From the NCBI RefSeq assembly GCF_900188435.1, contig NZ_FYFA01000001.1:1860001-1924000 (forward strand): a DNA stretch of 64,000 nt, read 5' to 3'. Every line of letters begins with the position of its first letter. The first letter of the stretch is position 1. Under the pieces are notes generated by a model. It was not told the DNA's origin. It was given only the letters and a program-made list of their open reading frames with translations, and searched no databases. Made by a program: the position numbers and the translations under genes. The stretch is from Marinobacter sp. es.048. GTDB taxonomy: Bacteria > Pseudomonadota > Gammaproteobacteria > Pseudomonadales > Oleiphilaceae. Below, one piece after another: positions 17,817 to 26,551 of the stretch.

Positions 17817-18695
17817 TTAGACCCCCAAAAACCCAAACCAAAACTCCTGAATCTCACTGCCAAACCACAAACAAATCAACCCCGCCGTCGCCAGGTAAGG
17901 CCCAAACGGAATTGGCACCTCGCGCCCATGCTTCCTGAACACCATCAAACTGATACCGACAACCGCACCAACCACCGAAGAAAGCAGAATCACCGCCGGC
18001 AACAACTGCCATCCCAGCCAGGCGCCCAGCGCGGCCAGCAACTTGAAGTCCCCGTGCCCCATGCCTTCCTTGCCGGTGACCAGCTTGAACAGCCAATAAA
18101 CCGACCAAAGCGAGAGATAACCGGCTACCGCCCCCCAAAAGGCACTGTTGAAGTCCGTCAATGCGCCGAAATAATTCAGCACCAGACCCAGCCACATCAG
18201 GGGCAGGGTAATACTGTCTGGCAGAAGCTGAGTGTCGAAATCAATAACCGTCAGGGCTACCAAAGACCAAACCAGCAGCAGAGCCCAGAGCGCCGACTCG
18301 TTCGGTCCGATCACGACAATGGTCGCTACCGAGAAAATCGCGGTAACGGCCTCAATAATCGGATAGCGGGGCGAGATGGGGGCTTTGCAGGAAGCGCATT
18401 TGCCCCGCAGGACCAGCCAGCTGACCACGGGAATATTCTCCCAGGCGCGAATGCCATGGTCGCAGGAAGGGCAGGTGGACGCTGGCTTGGAGAGCGTAAT
18501 CCTATCTTCCTGCTTGCGCTGCTTCTCCGGCAGCTCCAGAAACTCCTCGCATTGGCAGCGCCAGTCCTGATGCATCATTTTCGGCAGCCTGAGAATGAGA
18601 ACATTCAGGAAGCTGCCGATGCAGAGGGAAACGAGCGTGACAGAGAGGAAAAGAAGCCAGGGAGTGGCGAGAAAGGCGTCCAGAGTAATCATCAA
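17817..18695 (-). CDS. pilD: Type IV prepilin leader peptidase/N-methyltransferase
   Basis: A 292-residue polytopic inner-membrane aspartyl protease that cleaves prepilin leaders and methylates the new N-terminal Phe. Two zinc-type CxxC pairs occur in the N-terminal cytoplasmic loop (CPSC...CASC). The two catalytic aspartates lie in VIDFDTQLLPD and GHGDFKLLA. The TM helices and the length match full PilD, not the short single-domain forms. It would process both pilins at 22.1 and 24.6 kb and type II secretion pseudopilins elsewhere. Confidence 0.96.
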   Translation of the reverse strand: MMITLDAFLATPWLLFLSVTLVSLCIGSFLNVLILRLPKMMHQDWRCQCEEFLELPEKQRKQEDRITLSKPASTCPSCDHGIRAWENIPVVSWLVLRGKCASCKAPISPRYPIIEAVTAIFSVATIVVIGPNESALWALLLVWSLVALTVIDFDTQLLPDSITLPLMWLGLVLNYFGALTDFNSAFWGAVAGYLSLWSVYWLFKLVTGKEGMGHGDFKLLAALGAWLGWQLLPAVILLSSVVGAVVGISLMVFRKHGREVPIPFGPYLATAGLICLWFGSEIQEFWFGFLGV

Positions 18696-18721
18696 TTATC
18701 CGAGAATCAGGCGGGCGAACT

Positions 18722-18752
18722 CGGGGTCAGCAGAAACTTTCTTCTGACCCCG
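18722..18752. repeat. 15-bp imperfect palindrome of the GGGGTCAG...CTGACCCC type
   Basis: Arms 18722-18736 and 18738-18752 are inverted copies with one mismatch, located in the 89-base gap between pilC and pilD. It shares the GGGGTC/GACCCC ends with the palindrome at 7709-7737. As an RNA hairpin it could reduce readthrough or stabilise the upstream pilBC message (inference). Confidence 0.75.
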
Positions 18753-18784
18753 CCTTAATGCTGAGGGGCGTAAGAGAAGGCTGT

Positions 18785-20005
18785 TTAACCAACAACCTGG
18801 CCCATCTGGAAGATTGGCAGATACATGGCAATGATCAAGCCGCCTACGAGCACACCCAGCACCGCCATGATCATCGGCTCCATGAGTGCTGTGAGGTTAT
18901 CGACCATGTCGTCGACCACAGCTTCATAGTGCTCGGCAACTTTTGCCAGCATTTCATCCAGGTTACCGGATTCTTCGCCTATTGCCGTTAGCTGGACCGC
19001 CATCACGGGGAATACGTCTTGTTGGCGCATTGAGGCCTGCAATTGAGTACCGCTGGATACATCGTTTTTGATGCGGTCGATAGCATCTCGATAGACAGCG
19101 TTGCCGGTAGCTCCGGCAACAGAATCGAGGGCGTCGACCAGCGGAACACCAGCAGCGAACGTAGTCGATAGAACACGACCGAATTTTGCGACGGCCGACT
19201 TATCCAATATTTCGCCTACTACAGGAAGTTTGAGTGTGTATTTATCAACAAAGTCAGAAAACTTCCGAGAGCGGCGCTTCCCTTCTTTGAACAAGAAAAT
19301 TGTTCCTACAATTCCTAAAAGAACCACGAACCACCAACTTTGCAGCCATTCAGACAGATTTACTACCATTTGAGTAAACACGGGAAGCTCTGCTCCAAAG
19401 CCCTTGAATAAACTCTCGAACTGCGGAACTACTTTTACAAGCAGAATTGCCGTCACGATGATAGCCACAACAATTACTGCTATCGGATATGTCATCGCTT
19501 TTTTTACTTTTTTCTTGAGAGTTTCAGTTTTCTCAAGGTAGGTTGCAATGCGATCAAGCATCGCTTCAAGTGCCCCCGCCTTCTCACCGGAATCGACCAA
19601 ATTACAATAGAGATCATCGAAGTATTTGGGATGCTTGCGTAGGGCGCCGGCAAAACTTGTGCCTGATGAGATATCATTTCGGATACTCATAACCAATTCC
19701 TGAAGCCCCTTGTTCTCCAAACCATCCGCAACAATATCAAAGCTCTGCACCAGAGGTACGCCCGCCTTCATCATGGTCGCAAGCTGACGAGTCAGCATGG
19801 CAATGTCGAAGGGGGTAATCTTCTTGCTGCCACCGAAAAGCGGCTTGGGCTTTTTCTTGACTTTATCTGGAATGATGCCCTGCTTGCGTAACTGCGCTTT
19901 GACCAGGGCAAGGTTCGAGCCCGTGAGTTCCCCCTTGGACCTATTACCTTTTCGGTCCTTCCCTTCCCAAACGTACGCTTCCAGTTTCTGTGCTTTCTCT
20001 GCCAT
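18785..20005 (-). CDS. pilC: Type IV pilus inner-membrane platform protein PilC
   Basis: A 406-residue member of the GspF/PilC family, which anchors the assembly ATPase and recruits pilins. Two cytoplasmic T2SSF domains (about 70-195 and 275-395) each carry the G-x-P-L-V/GESGN-type helical motifs (AGVPLVQSFD, AAGVPLVDAL, IGEESGNLDEML). Three TM helices lie at about 170-195, 220-240 and 375-400. It is separated from pilB by 2 bases, clearly one operon. Confidence 0.96.
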   Translation of the reverse strand: MAEKAQKLEAYVWEGKDRKGNRSKGELTGSNLALVKAQLRKQGIIPDKVKKKPKPLFGGSKKITPFDIAMLTRQLATMMKAGVPLVQSFDIVADGLENKGLQELVMSIRNDISSGTSFAGALRKHPKYFDDLYCNLVDSGEKAGALEAMLDRIATYLEKTETLKKKVKKAMTYPIAVIVVAIIVTAILLVKVVPQFESLFKGFGAELPVFTQMVVNLSEWLQSWWFVVLLGIVGTIFLFKEGKRRSRKFSDFVDKYTLKLPVVGEILDKSAVAKFGRVLSTTFAAGVPLVDALDSVAGATGNAVYRDAIDRIKNDVSSGTQLQASMRQQDVFPVMAVQLTAIGEESGNLDEMLAKVAEHYEAVVDDMVDNLTALMEPMIMAVLGVLVGGLIIAMYLPIFQMGQVVG

Positions 20006-20007
20006 GC

Positions 20008-21723
20008 TTAGTCCTTCGTCACGCGATTGGCTTCCTCAAGGCTTGTCACGCCCTCAATCACCTTCATAAGTGCGGATTGACGCAAATTACGGAAGCCTTC
20101 TGCCTGAGCCTGTTTTGCAATTTTAATGGAACTGGCCTCTTCCATAATCATGCTCGCCAGCTCGTCGGTAATCTTGACCACCTCGTAAATCCCGACGCGG
20201 CCCTTGTATCCTCCATTGCATTTATCACAGCCCTTGGGACGGTACAACGTGAAGCCTGTATCAATTTGTTCCTGTGTGAACCCTTCCTCCAAAAGCACGT
20301 CTTTCGGGACTTCAAAGGGCTGCTTGCATGCACTGCAAAGTCTCCGGCCCAGGCGCTGGGCAATAATCAGGCTTACGGAGGTAGCGATGTTGAAAGATGG
20401 CACGCCCATGTTCATCATCCGCGTGAGAGTCTCTGCGGCACTGTTGGTGTGGAGCGTCGATAGAACCAGGTGTCCCGTTTGTGCCGCCTTGATCGCGATA
20501 TTTGCCGTTTCCAGATCCCGGATCTCACCCACCATGATTACGTCAGGGTCCTGACGCAGGAAGGCTCGCAATGCTTCTGCAAAGCCAAGCCCTACGCGGT
20601 TGTTTACGTTGACCTGGTTTATGCCCTCCAGGTTGATTTCTGCCGGGTCTTCCGCAGTGGAGATGTTGATGTCTGGTGTGTTAAGAATATTCAGCCCGGT
20701 ATACAAAGAAACGGTTTTACCCGAGCCGGTGGGGCCAGTCACAAGAATCATGCCCTGTGGCTGTTTTAGGGCATCCATGTACATCTCTTTCTGGTCCGCC
20801 TCATAACCGAGCACATCAATGCCCAGTTTTGCCTGACTCGGGTCAAGAATCCGCAGAACGATCTTCTCGCCCCAAAGGGTGGGTAGTGTGTTTACCCGGA
20901 AATCGATAGCCTTGGTTTTTGACAGCTTCATCTTTATTCGGCCGTCCTGGGGTACCCGCCGCTCAGAGATGTCGAGCTGGGCCATGATCTTCACTCGAGC
21001 TGAGATCTTGGGCGCGAGCTTGATAGAGGGCCTAGACACCTCTTTCAGAATGCCATCTGTCCGGTATCGTACCCGATAGACTTTTTCATAGGGCTCGAAG
21101 TGAATATCCGACGCCCCGCCGCGAATCGCATCGAGAAGCATCTTGTTGACGTACTTTACAATCGGGGCGTCGTCCACCTCACTGGCAACAACAGCGCCAT
21201 CGTCCTCTTGCTCACCGCCTTCAGTCTCAACCCCCTCAAGATCGGAGTCATCCAGATCACCCATAGTGGTGTCCTGGGATTCCAGATACTTGTCAATGGC
21301 TTCCCGAAGTTTGGCATCATCCACCAATATCGCATCGGTGCTTAAGCCTGTGTTGAACTTAATTTCATCCAAGGCCTGGATGTTAGTCGGATCGGAAACA
21401 GCAATGAACAGCCTATTGCCTCTCTTGTATAGAGGGAGCGCGTTGTGCTTCCGCACTAGTTTCTCGTCTACCACCTTTTCCGGCATCATCTCCGGCAGAA
21501 AGGATGATAGATCCAATACTGAAACCCCAAATTCCATCGCCGCTGAGAATGCCAGTCTCGAGCTGTCAGCAAGATTGTTTTGCGTAAGATAGGTAATGAG
21601 TGGAATGCGGTTCTGGGAGGCTTGCAGAAAAGCATCTTTGGCAGTTGTCTCGTCAAGGAGTCCATCGTCAACGAAACGTCTCGCCAAACCAGTAAGCGTG
21701 ATGTTGCTCTTGTTGGTAGACAT
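20008..21723 (-). CDS. pilB: Type IV pilus assembly ATPase PilB
   Basis: A 571-residue extension ATPase. The N-terminal MshEN/T2SSE_N domain spans residues ~1-150. The GspE catalytic domain has Walker A GPTGSGKTVS, an Asp box, Walker B (DPDVIMVGEIRD) and the His box. A tetracysteine zinc site follows (CSAC...CDKC). The length matches P. aeruginosa PilB (566). It is the first gene of the minus-strand run and is divergent from pilA across a 419-base region, as in Pseudomonas. Confidence 0.97.
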   Translation of the reverse strand: MSTNKSNITLTGLARRFVDDGLLDETTAKDAFLQASQNRIPLITYLTQNNLADSSRLAFSAAMEFGVSVLDLSSFLPEMMPEKVVDEKLVRKHNALPLYKRGNRLFIAVSDPTNIQALDEIKFNTGLSTDAILVDDAKLREAIDKYLESQDTTMGDLDDSDLEGVETEGGEQEDDGAVVASEVDDAPIVKYVNKMLLDAIRGGASDIHFEPYEKVYRVRYRTDGILKEVSRPSIKLAPKISARVKIMAQLDISERRVPQDGRIKMKLSKTKAIDFRVNTLPTLWGEKIVLRILDPSQAKLGIDVLGYEADQKEMYMDALKQPQGMILVTGPTGSGKTVSLYTGLNILNTPDINISTAEDPAEINLEGINQVNVNNRVGLGFAEALRAFLRQDPDVIMVGEIRDLETANIAIKAAQTGHLVLSTLHTNSAAETLTRMMNMGVPSFNIATSVSLIIAQRLGRRLCSACKQPFEVPKDVLLEEGFTQEQIDTGFTLYRPKGCDKCNGGYKGRVGIYEVVKITDELASMIMEEASSIKIAKQAQAEGFRNLRQSALMKVIEGVTSLEEANRVTKD

Positions 21724-22142
21724 AAATTAATTAAAAAACTCTGCCTAAGTTACTGAAACGGATGTTTTGTCAATTGGGAAGAGTTTAGATGGGTGGCTGC
21801 CTTTTGGAAAGTTTCTTTCCATAGGAGGTCATGGATGCCTGCTGCAAGAAAAACACTAGAGGATGGCTGTTAACACCAACCGTTTGAAGTTGGCCGTATT
21901 TAAAGTCGGGTGACGCAAATTGTCACCCACTGACGTTTGAAGGCAGGGTTTGCAGAACATTTTTAGCTGATCCGTTATAAGGAGAATCTTTAACTATCTG
22001 GAATAAAAAGATAAAAATAAATTTCTGGGTCTTGGCACGGGTAGTGCATACTGGGGTTAGGCTCTCAATTCCGGTCGCGGGGCAATGCTCCACCGGGCCC
22101 GGGCCAGAAAGCGTTGATCAACGACAAACACAGAGGTCAAGA
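21724..22142. other. pilB-pilA divergent intergenic region
   Basis: No full gene is supported. It contains the sigma-54 promoter of pilA (22032-22048). It also holds a 6-bp stem-loop (TGGAAA/TTTCCA, 21805-21821), then AGGAGG at 21823-21828 ahead of two tiny overlapping frames: ATG 21831 (18 codons) and ATG 21835 (12 codons). The minus-strand pilB promoter must also lie here but was not resolved. Confidence 0.6.
22032..22048 (+). promoter_or_regulatory. Sigma-54 (-24/-12) promoter of pilA
   Basis: TTGGCACGGGTAGTGCA has GG at 22034-22035 and GC at 22046-22047 with exactly ten bases between, and the -24 half TGGCACG is perfect. Predicted transcription begins near 22058, giving an ~85-base leader. 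By analogy with Pseudomonas, the activator would be PilR, which is not in this window. Confidence 0.85.
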
Positions 22143-22604
22143 ATGAAGAACATCCAAATCAACCATGCTCAGAAGGGTTTTACCCTGATTGAACTGATGA
22201 TCGTGGTCGCGATCATTGGTATTCTCGCTGCAATCGCCATTCCTCAGTACCAAGATTACGTTGCTCGTTCACAGGTAAACCGGGTTTTAGGTGAAATATC
22301 CGCTGCAAAAACAGCCGCTGAAGAACAGCTCAACCGTGGCTCATTCCCTGCAGATGCGCAAGACCTTGGTATGACTTCGTCCAACCTGATGGTCGGCGAC
22401 GTTCCGAGCACCATCACCTTCAACTCAGCGGACAATGGCGCTGGCGTTATCATCGCAACATTTGGCCAGGATGCGAGCGCTATCCTTAACGGTAGTGTTA
22501 TCGGTATCCAGCGCACCACCGGCGGAAGCTGGGAATGCGTAACTGACGTAAACGCAGACTACCGTCCGTCAAGCTGCTCGAATGGTACGCCTGCAGTGCC
22601 GTAA
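22143..22604 (+). CDS. pilA: Type IVa major pilin PilA
   Basis: A 153-residue prepilin. A 12-residue leader ends in KG, followed by the cleavage site and [20 protein letters not shown], with Phe+1 and Glu+5 of the mature pilin. The C-terminal disulfide-loop cysteines are in SWECV and PSSCSNG. The ATG at 22143 was chosen because the upstream extension of the frame is not pilin-like and GAGGT lies just upstream of it. A sigma-54 promoter precedes it and a strong terminator follows, so it is mostly monocistronic, as expected for a major pilin. PilD at 17.8 kb should process it. Confidence 0.97.
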   Translation: MKNIQINHAQKGFTLIELMIVVAIIGILAAIAIPQYQDYVARSQVNRVLGEISAAKTAAEEQLNRGSFPADAQDLGMTSSNLMVGDVPSTITFNSADNGAGVIIATFGQDASAILNGSVIGIQRTTGGSWECVTDVNADYRPSSCSNGTPAVP

Positions 22605-22636
22605 GCATTTTGCAAGCTTTCAGAGCTTTGTGATTG

Positions 22637-22663
22637 AAGGGAGGGGTTCGCCCCTCCCTTTTT
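22637..22663 (+). terminator. Terminator after pilA
   Basis: The stem AAGGGAGGGG / CCCCTCCCTT with a TTCG loop is followed by TTTT. It lies between pilA and the glycosyltransferase gene and would limit, but perhaps not abolish, readthrough. Confidence 0.93.
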
Positions 22664-22693
22664 AATGTCAGCGAATCTGTACTCGGAGGGGTG

Positions 22694-24517
22694 ATGGTGC
22701 TTGAGTCGAAGCTGAGATGGCCACAACTTATGGTTTTTGCTTTTTTAGCCGGCCTGGTTGGTTTTCAGTCTATCCCTTCCGATGGTGTTTGGGTCGCCAT
22801 CTTCTGGTTGACCTCAGTTTGCTGCTTGTTATGGCTTAAAAAAGGAAAAAGCATCCAGCGGATTGAAGTATGGGCCCTGATTTTTTTGTTTGTTATTTTC
22901 CTATCTGTTGTTTTCAGTCAATGGATGTGGGTGTCGTTCTGGGTTGCCTGTTCGCTTAGCTTGCTTGCTGTCGGATTTATGCTTTTTCTGAACCAAGACG
23001 GGGAGGATGCAAAAAAGTACTTTCAAATATCCATCGTAACCATTGCTCTTTTTAATGGTCTATATGCGATGGTAATGTTGTATAATTTTGATGGGCGTAA
23101 TGGGGGGCTGTTTGCCGATGCTAATATAGCGGCAAACCTATCGGTAGTTGCGATCCTGACTCTTTCGAACTCTGTTGTTAAGACTCAAAAGTTCAACCTT
23201 TTGTGTTGGGCCTCGTTGCTGCTGTTAAGTGTTGCAATGTTTTCAATGCAATCAAGGGCCGCGATACTGCTTTTAAGTCTATCTTTATTTGCAATTCTGG
23301 TTTTTTCTGAAAAGAAATACAAAAAGGCTATTTGTAGTGTTTTTGGGCTGATTCTTTTAAGCTATTTGGTGTCATTTTTCATTTTTTCTGGTGGGATCTC
23401 AGAAGGTGTCAATCCTCTGAGTCGGCCGGAATCACTTTCATACCGCTTTGATATGTGGTTGTCGAGTTTAAAGCTTTTCTCTGATTCTCCCTGGGTGGGG
23501 TCAGGGTTAGGAACTTTCTCTCTGCTTTATCCGGCTGTTCGCGAGCCCAGTGAGGTTGGCAGTGTCGGTTTTTTTGCTCACAACGATTATTTACAGCTTC
23601 TCTTAGAGCTAGGTTTTCTGGTTTTTTTGGTTTGTCTGATTTTACCGATTCTCGCTTTTGCAAGGACACTTTCAGGAGTTATAAAAGCGAATGATGATCG
23701 TAGAATCGACGGATTATTCGTCGTAGCTATTCTGTTTACTGTCGCATCTCATTCTTTTGTAAATTTTATTATTTATCAACCACTTCTCGCATTTATTTTT
23801 GGCAGCTTCCTTGGCTTAGGCGTAGCTGAATTTGCTGTTGAAAAAAAGGCTTTCCTTGCCCCGTCTAAAAGTTCGAAAGTTTTGAAGTGGGCGGCATTGA
23901 CTATGTTTTTATCGATCGGATTTTTCGGGCTTGTTTCATCAATAGTGGATCAGTTTGCAAAAAGAGAAATTGCGCGTGCAGGTTCGTCGGAACTCTCACC
24001 CTCTTTATCAAGGGATGCCTATTACAAGCTGCTGGCTTTCTCCTACCTCTCTCCGCTGAATACCTCGGTATCGAATTATTTAATCCAAGCTGAGGCTAAC
24101 ACCGCTATTTCAATGGCGGATATGGATCTTGGGCTAGAGCTCGCGAGAAAGACCATACATCGAATCGAGTTTCAATCGTTACTAAAAGCGCCAAACTGTA
24201 GTCAGTTCACAACGGAAGCCCGCCTTTATTGGATGCTTGGCGAGAAAGATAAGGCCATAGAAGTGCTTGAAAATAATCTAGAGAAGGCGCCAGATTGCGT
24301 TGAGGCACGGGTTGTGCTGGCAGATGCTCTTACAAGGGAAGGTTATGCGAATCGGGCTATTGATATTCTGAATGCGGGTGTGGATCGAATTAGATTTAGG
24401 GAAGTCCTGCAAGAGGAGGGTAGGGCGATTTTTGAAGCGCTGGAAAGAGCATTGCGAAACGCCGGAAGAGTAAATGAAGCGGATGCTATCCAGCTTTACT
24501 TGAAGTTTGGTATCTGA
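22694..24517 (+). CDS. Wzy_C family polytopic protein, probable pilin O-oligosaccharyltransferase
   Basis: A 607-residue inner-membrane protein with about 10-12 TM helices and a C-terminal soluble helical region resembling TPRs (about 440-607; note repeated ALTREGYANRAIDIL-type helices). The Wzy_C region (about 260-330) contains GSGLGTF and the HNDYLQLLLELG motif shared by O-antigen ligases and PglL/TfpO-type pilin glycosylases. GGAGG at 22685 precedes ATG 22694; the earlier in-frame start falls inside the pilA terminator and was rejected. Position between two pilin genes favours transfer of a lipid-linked glycan to pilin, as for TfpO/PilO downstream of pilA in P. aeruginosa and Acinetobacter. 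Alternatives are a LPS ligase (WaaL) or a polymerase. The glycan made by the 28.9-55.3 kb locus could be its donor (inference). Confidence 0.8.
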   Translation: MVLESKLRWPQLMVFAFLAGLVGFQSIPSDGVWVAIFWLTSVCCLLWLKKGKSIQRIEVWALIFLFVIFLSVVFSQWMWVSFWVACSLSLLAVGFMLFLNQDGEDAKKYFQISIVTIALFNGLYAMVMLYNFDGRNGGLFADANIAANLSVVAILTLSNSVVKTQKFNLLCWASLLLLSVAMFSMQSRAAILLLSLSLFAILVFSEKKYKKAICSVFGLILLSYLVSFFIFSGGISEGVNPLSRPESLSYRFDMWLSSLKLFSDSPWVGSGLGTFSLLYPAVREPSEVGSVGFFAHNDYLQLLLELGFLVFLVCLILPILAFARTLSGVIKANDDRRIDGLFVVAILFTVASHSFVNFIIYQPLLAFIFGSFLGLGVAEFAVEKKAFLAPSKSSKVLKWAALTMFLSIGFFGLVSSIVDQFAKREIARAGSSELSPSLSRDAYYKLLAFSYLSPLNTSVSNYLIQAEANTAISMADMDLGLELARKTIHRIEFQSLLKAPNCSQFTTEARLYWMLGEKDKAIEVLENNLEKAPDCVEARVVLADALTREGYANRAIDILNAGVDRIRFREVLQEEGRAIFEALERALRNAGRVNEADAIQLYLKFGI

Positions 24518-24648
24518 TGCGCTCGTTGAAATTGATTAATTCTATTCGACAATCAATGATAAGTATTAAGCCTCTAACGTCGGATTTTTGGCCGAGGTTT
24601 TGCTTGTTTGTTAGGAAACTGACAAAGAAACGTGGTAATGAGTTGATT

Positions 24649-25092
24649 ATGAAAGAGCAGCATTTTGGCTTCACTTTGATAGAGGTAATGATTGTAGTGG
24701 CAATCATTGGGATTTTGGCTGCAGTGGCCATTCCGCTCTATCAAGGTAATATCATGAAAACACAGGTAAATAGGGTGGTGGGCGAGTTGGCTGCATACAA
24801 GTCGGCCTTTGAGGTTCAGGTGGCCAATGGGGGTGCTGTCGCCAATACGGATCTCGGCTATGTTCCATCGCGGCTCACAAATGGAAGCGCTGCTACCGAC
24901 ATTGGTTCTGTCAATGCTGACGGTTCAGGTCACATTCAGGTGACCTTGGGGGACAATGCTCACCCAAATCTTGCAGGGGTTGTTGTTCGGTTTGAGCGAA
25001 GTAGTGCGGGTTCTTGGCAATGCGTGATTGACCCTTCCGGTGCATCAAGATGGAGCGACGAGTTTAGCCCCGGGTCTTGTACAGTGGTTTGA
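24649..25092 (+). CDS. Second type IVa pilin
   Basis: A 147-residue prepilin paralogue of pilA. A 7-residue leader ending in Gly is followed by [20 protein letters not shown] with Glu+5. Two C-terminal cysteines occur in SWQCV and PGSCTVV. The start at 24649 was chosen to give a normal leader; the frame remains open upstream to 24517 with an unlikely 44-residue extension, and no clear ribosome-binding site is seen at 24649. Its head resembles the first pilin while the tail differs. No sigma-54 promoter precedes it, so it is probably expressed with the upstream transferase gene, at a lower level. Confidence 0.88.
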   Translation: MKEQHFGFTLIEVMIVVAIIGILAAVAIPLYQGNIMKTQVNRVVGELAAYKSAFEVQVANGGAVANTDLGYVPSRLTNGSAATDIGSVNADGSGHIQVTLGDNAHPNLAGVVVRFERSSAGSWQCVIDPSGASRWSDEFSPGSCTVV

Positions 25093-25099
25093 ATCATGC

Positions 25100-26461
25100 T
25101 CAGACTTCGACTTCCTCAAACAACTCCGGTACCTCAGCATCCCAGCCAAACTTCTCCCGAATCCGTTTCCGCATAACGTCACTCGCAACCATCTCCCCGT
25201 GAGTGACGTAAACCTTCTCGGGTTTCAGTGAGCCTTGCTCCAGCCAAGCCAGAATCTCATTGTAATCGCCATGCGCCGAGAGCGAATCCAGGTTGTGAAT
25301 TTCGGCCTTCACCGGCCAATATTCGCCATGAATCTTCACCGATTCCGCACCGTTAACCAACGCATCCCCACGAGTTCCCGGTGCCTGGAAGCCAGCAAAA
25401 ACGATGCTGTTCCGAGGATTTGGCAATAGGGTTTTAAGATGGTGCAGAACCCGTCCACCACTGGCCATGCCACTGGCGGAAATAATCACGCAGGGGTAAC
25501 GCACCGCATCCAGTTCGATCGATTCTTCCACCTTGCGCACAAAATTGGTTTTGTCATCAATCCGCTCACATTGAGCGGAATTGAGTTTGTGTTCTTTATG
25601 GTGCTTGCAGAAGATCTCTGTGGCTTTGATAGCCATCGGGCTGTTCAAAAACACCGGCAGTTTCGGAATCTTCCCATCACCCATAATCTTGTGAATCACA
25701 TAGAGCAGCATTTGCGCCCGCCCAACCGCAAACGCGGGTAAAAGCACAATGCCGCCGCGGCCAGCCGTTTTGGTGATGATCTCGGTCAGTTCCGCTTCCG
25801 GGTCGGTTTCGCCGTGGGCACGATCCCCGTAGGTGGATTCACACACCAGTACATCCGCCTTTTGAAGGGGCTCGGGTGGGCGCATGATGATGTCGTTCTG
25901 TCGCCCCACGTCACCGCTGAACACAACCGTTCGGTCGGCAGTTTTGTGATGAACGTGCACGCAAGAAGAGCCAAGTATGTGACCGGCCGGGGTAAACGTT
26001 ACCTCGAAACCTTTTACCGGCTCGAACGTCTCGTGATAATGCAGGGATTCAAAATGTTTGAGGGCTTCCCAAGCGTCTTTCTCGGTAAACAACGGTTCCG
26101 GGTGCTCGTGCTTGGAAAACTTTTTGCGGAAGGCATACTTGGCGTCTTCCTCCTGCAGAAAGCCGGCATCTGGCAGCAGAACCTTGCACAATTCGTGGGT
26201 CGCTTTGGTGCAATACACCTTACCCTTAAAGCCGTTCTTCACCAGGGCCGGCAGGTACCCGGAATGGTCAATGTGTGCGTGGGTAAGCACCACGGCATCA
26301 ATGGTAGAAGGATCTACCGGGAATTTCGCCCAGTTTCGCCGGCGCAGCGTTTTCACGCCCTGATACATGCCGCAGTCCACCAGTACCCGGTGCTTGTCGT
26401 CCGAGAGCAGGTAGCGGGAGCCGGTGACCGTGCCCGTGCCGCCAAGGAAGCGAAGTTTCAT
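25100..26461 (-). CDS. Metallo-beta-lactamase fold, beta-CASP RNA-processing family protein
   Basis: A 453-residue YsiA/CPSF73-like hydrolase of the MBL-fold family. The metal-binding HAHIDHSG motif is present, with downstream metal-ligand Asp and His residues in the GDVGRQ and SAHGD blocks. The beta-CASP domain has STYGD near its start and the C-terminal FVRKVEES and SGMASGGRVLHHL blocks. Members are nucleases acting on RNA or, in some groups, other phosphodiesters; the specific substrate is unknown. The ATG at 26461 (MKLRFLGG) was preferred over the upstream frame opening. It converges tightly on the second pilin gene (7-base gap) with no clear terminator. A paralogue lies at 55.4 kb on the other side of the polysaccharide locus. 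Confidence 0.88.
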   Translation of the reverse strand: MKLRFLGGTGTVTGSRYLLSDDKHRVLVDCGMYQGVKTLRRRNWAKFPVDPSTIDAVVLTHAHIDHSGYLPALVKNGFKGKVYCTKATHELCKVLLPDAGFLQEEDAKYAFRKKFSKHEHPEPLFTEKDAWEALKHFESLHYHETFEPVKGFEVTFTPAGHILGSSCVHVHHKTADRTVVFSGDVGRQNDIIMRPPEPLQKADVLVCESTYGDRAHGETDPEAELTEIITKTAGRGGIVLLPAFAVGRAQMLLYVIHKIMGDGKIPKLPVFLNSPMAIKATEIFCKHHKEHKLNSAQCERIDDKTNFVRKVEESIELDAVRYPCVIISASGMASGGRVLHHLKTLLPNPRNSIVFAGFQAPGTRGDALVNGAESVKIHGEYWPVKAEIHNLDSLSAHGDYNEILAWLEQGSLKPEKVYVTHGEMVASDVMRKRIREKFGWDAEVPELFEEVEV

Positions 26462-26551
26462 AGAGGCGTCCTTCTGGTTCTTTGTTAAGAGAATGTTACT
26501 ATTACCTATCATAGTTCATAACGTTTTGATCTGAAGCAGGAATCGCATCGC

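Noticed and set aside
22634..22693. Earlier start for the Wzy_C protein
   Set aside because: It lies within the pilA terminator; ATG 22694 after GGAGG is better.
22694..24517. Assignment as the LPS O-antigen ligase WaaL
   Set aside because: Context between pilins and the soluble helical tail favour a pilin transferase, although a ligase cannot be excluded, so no symbol was given.
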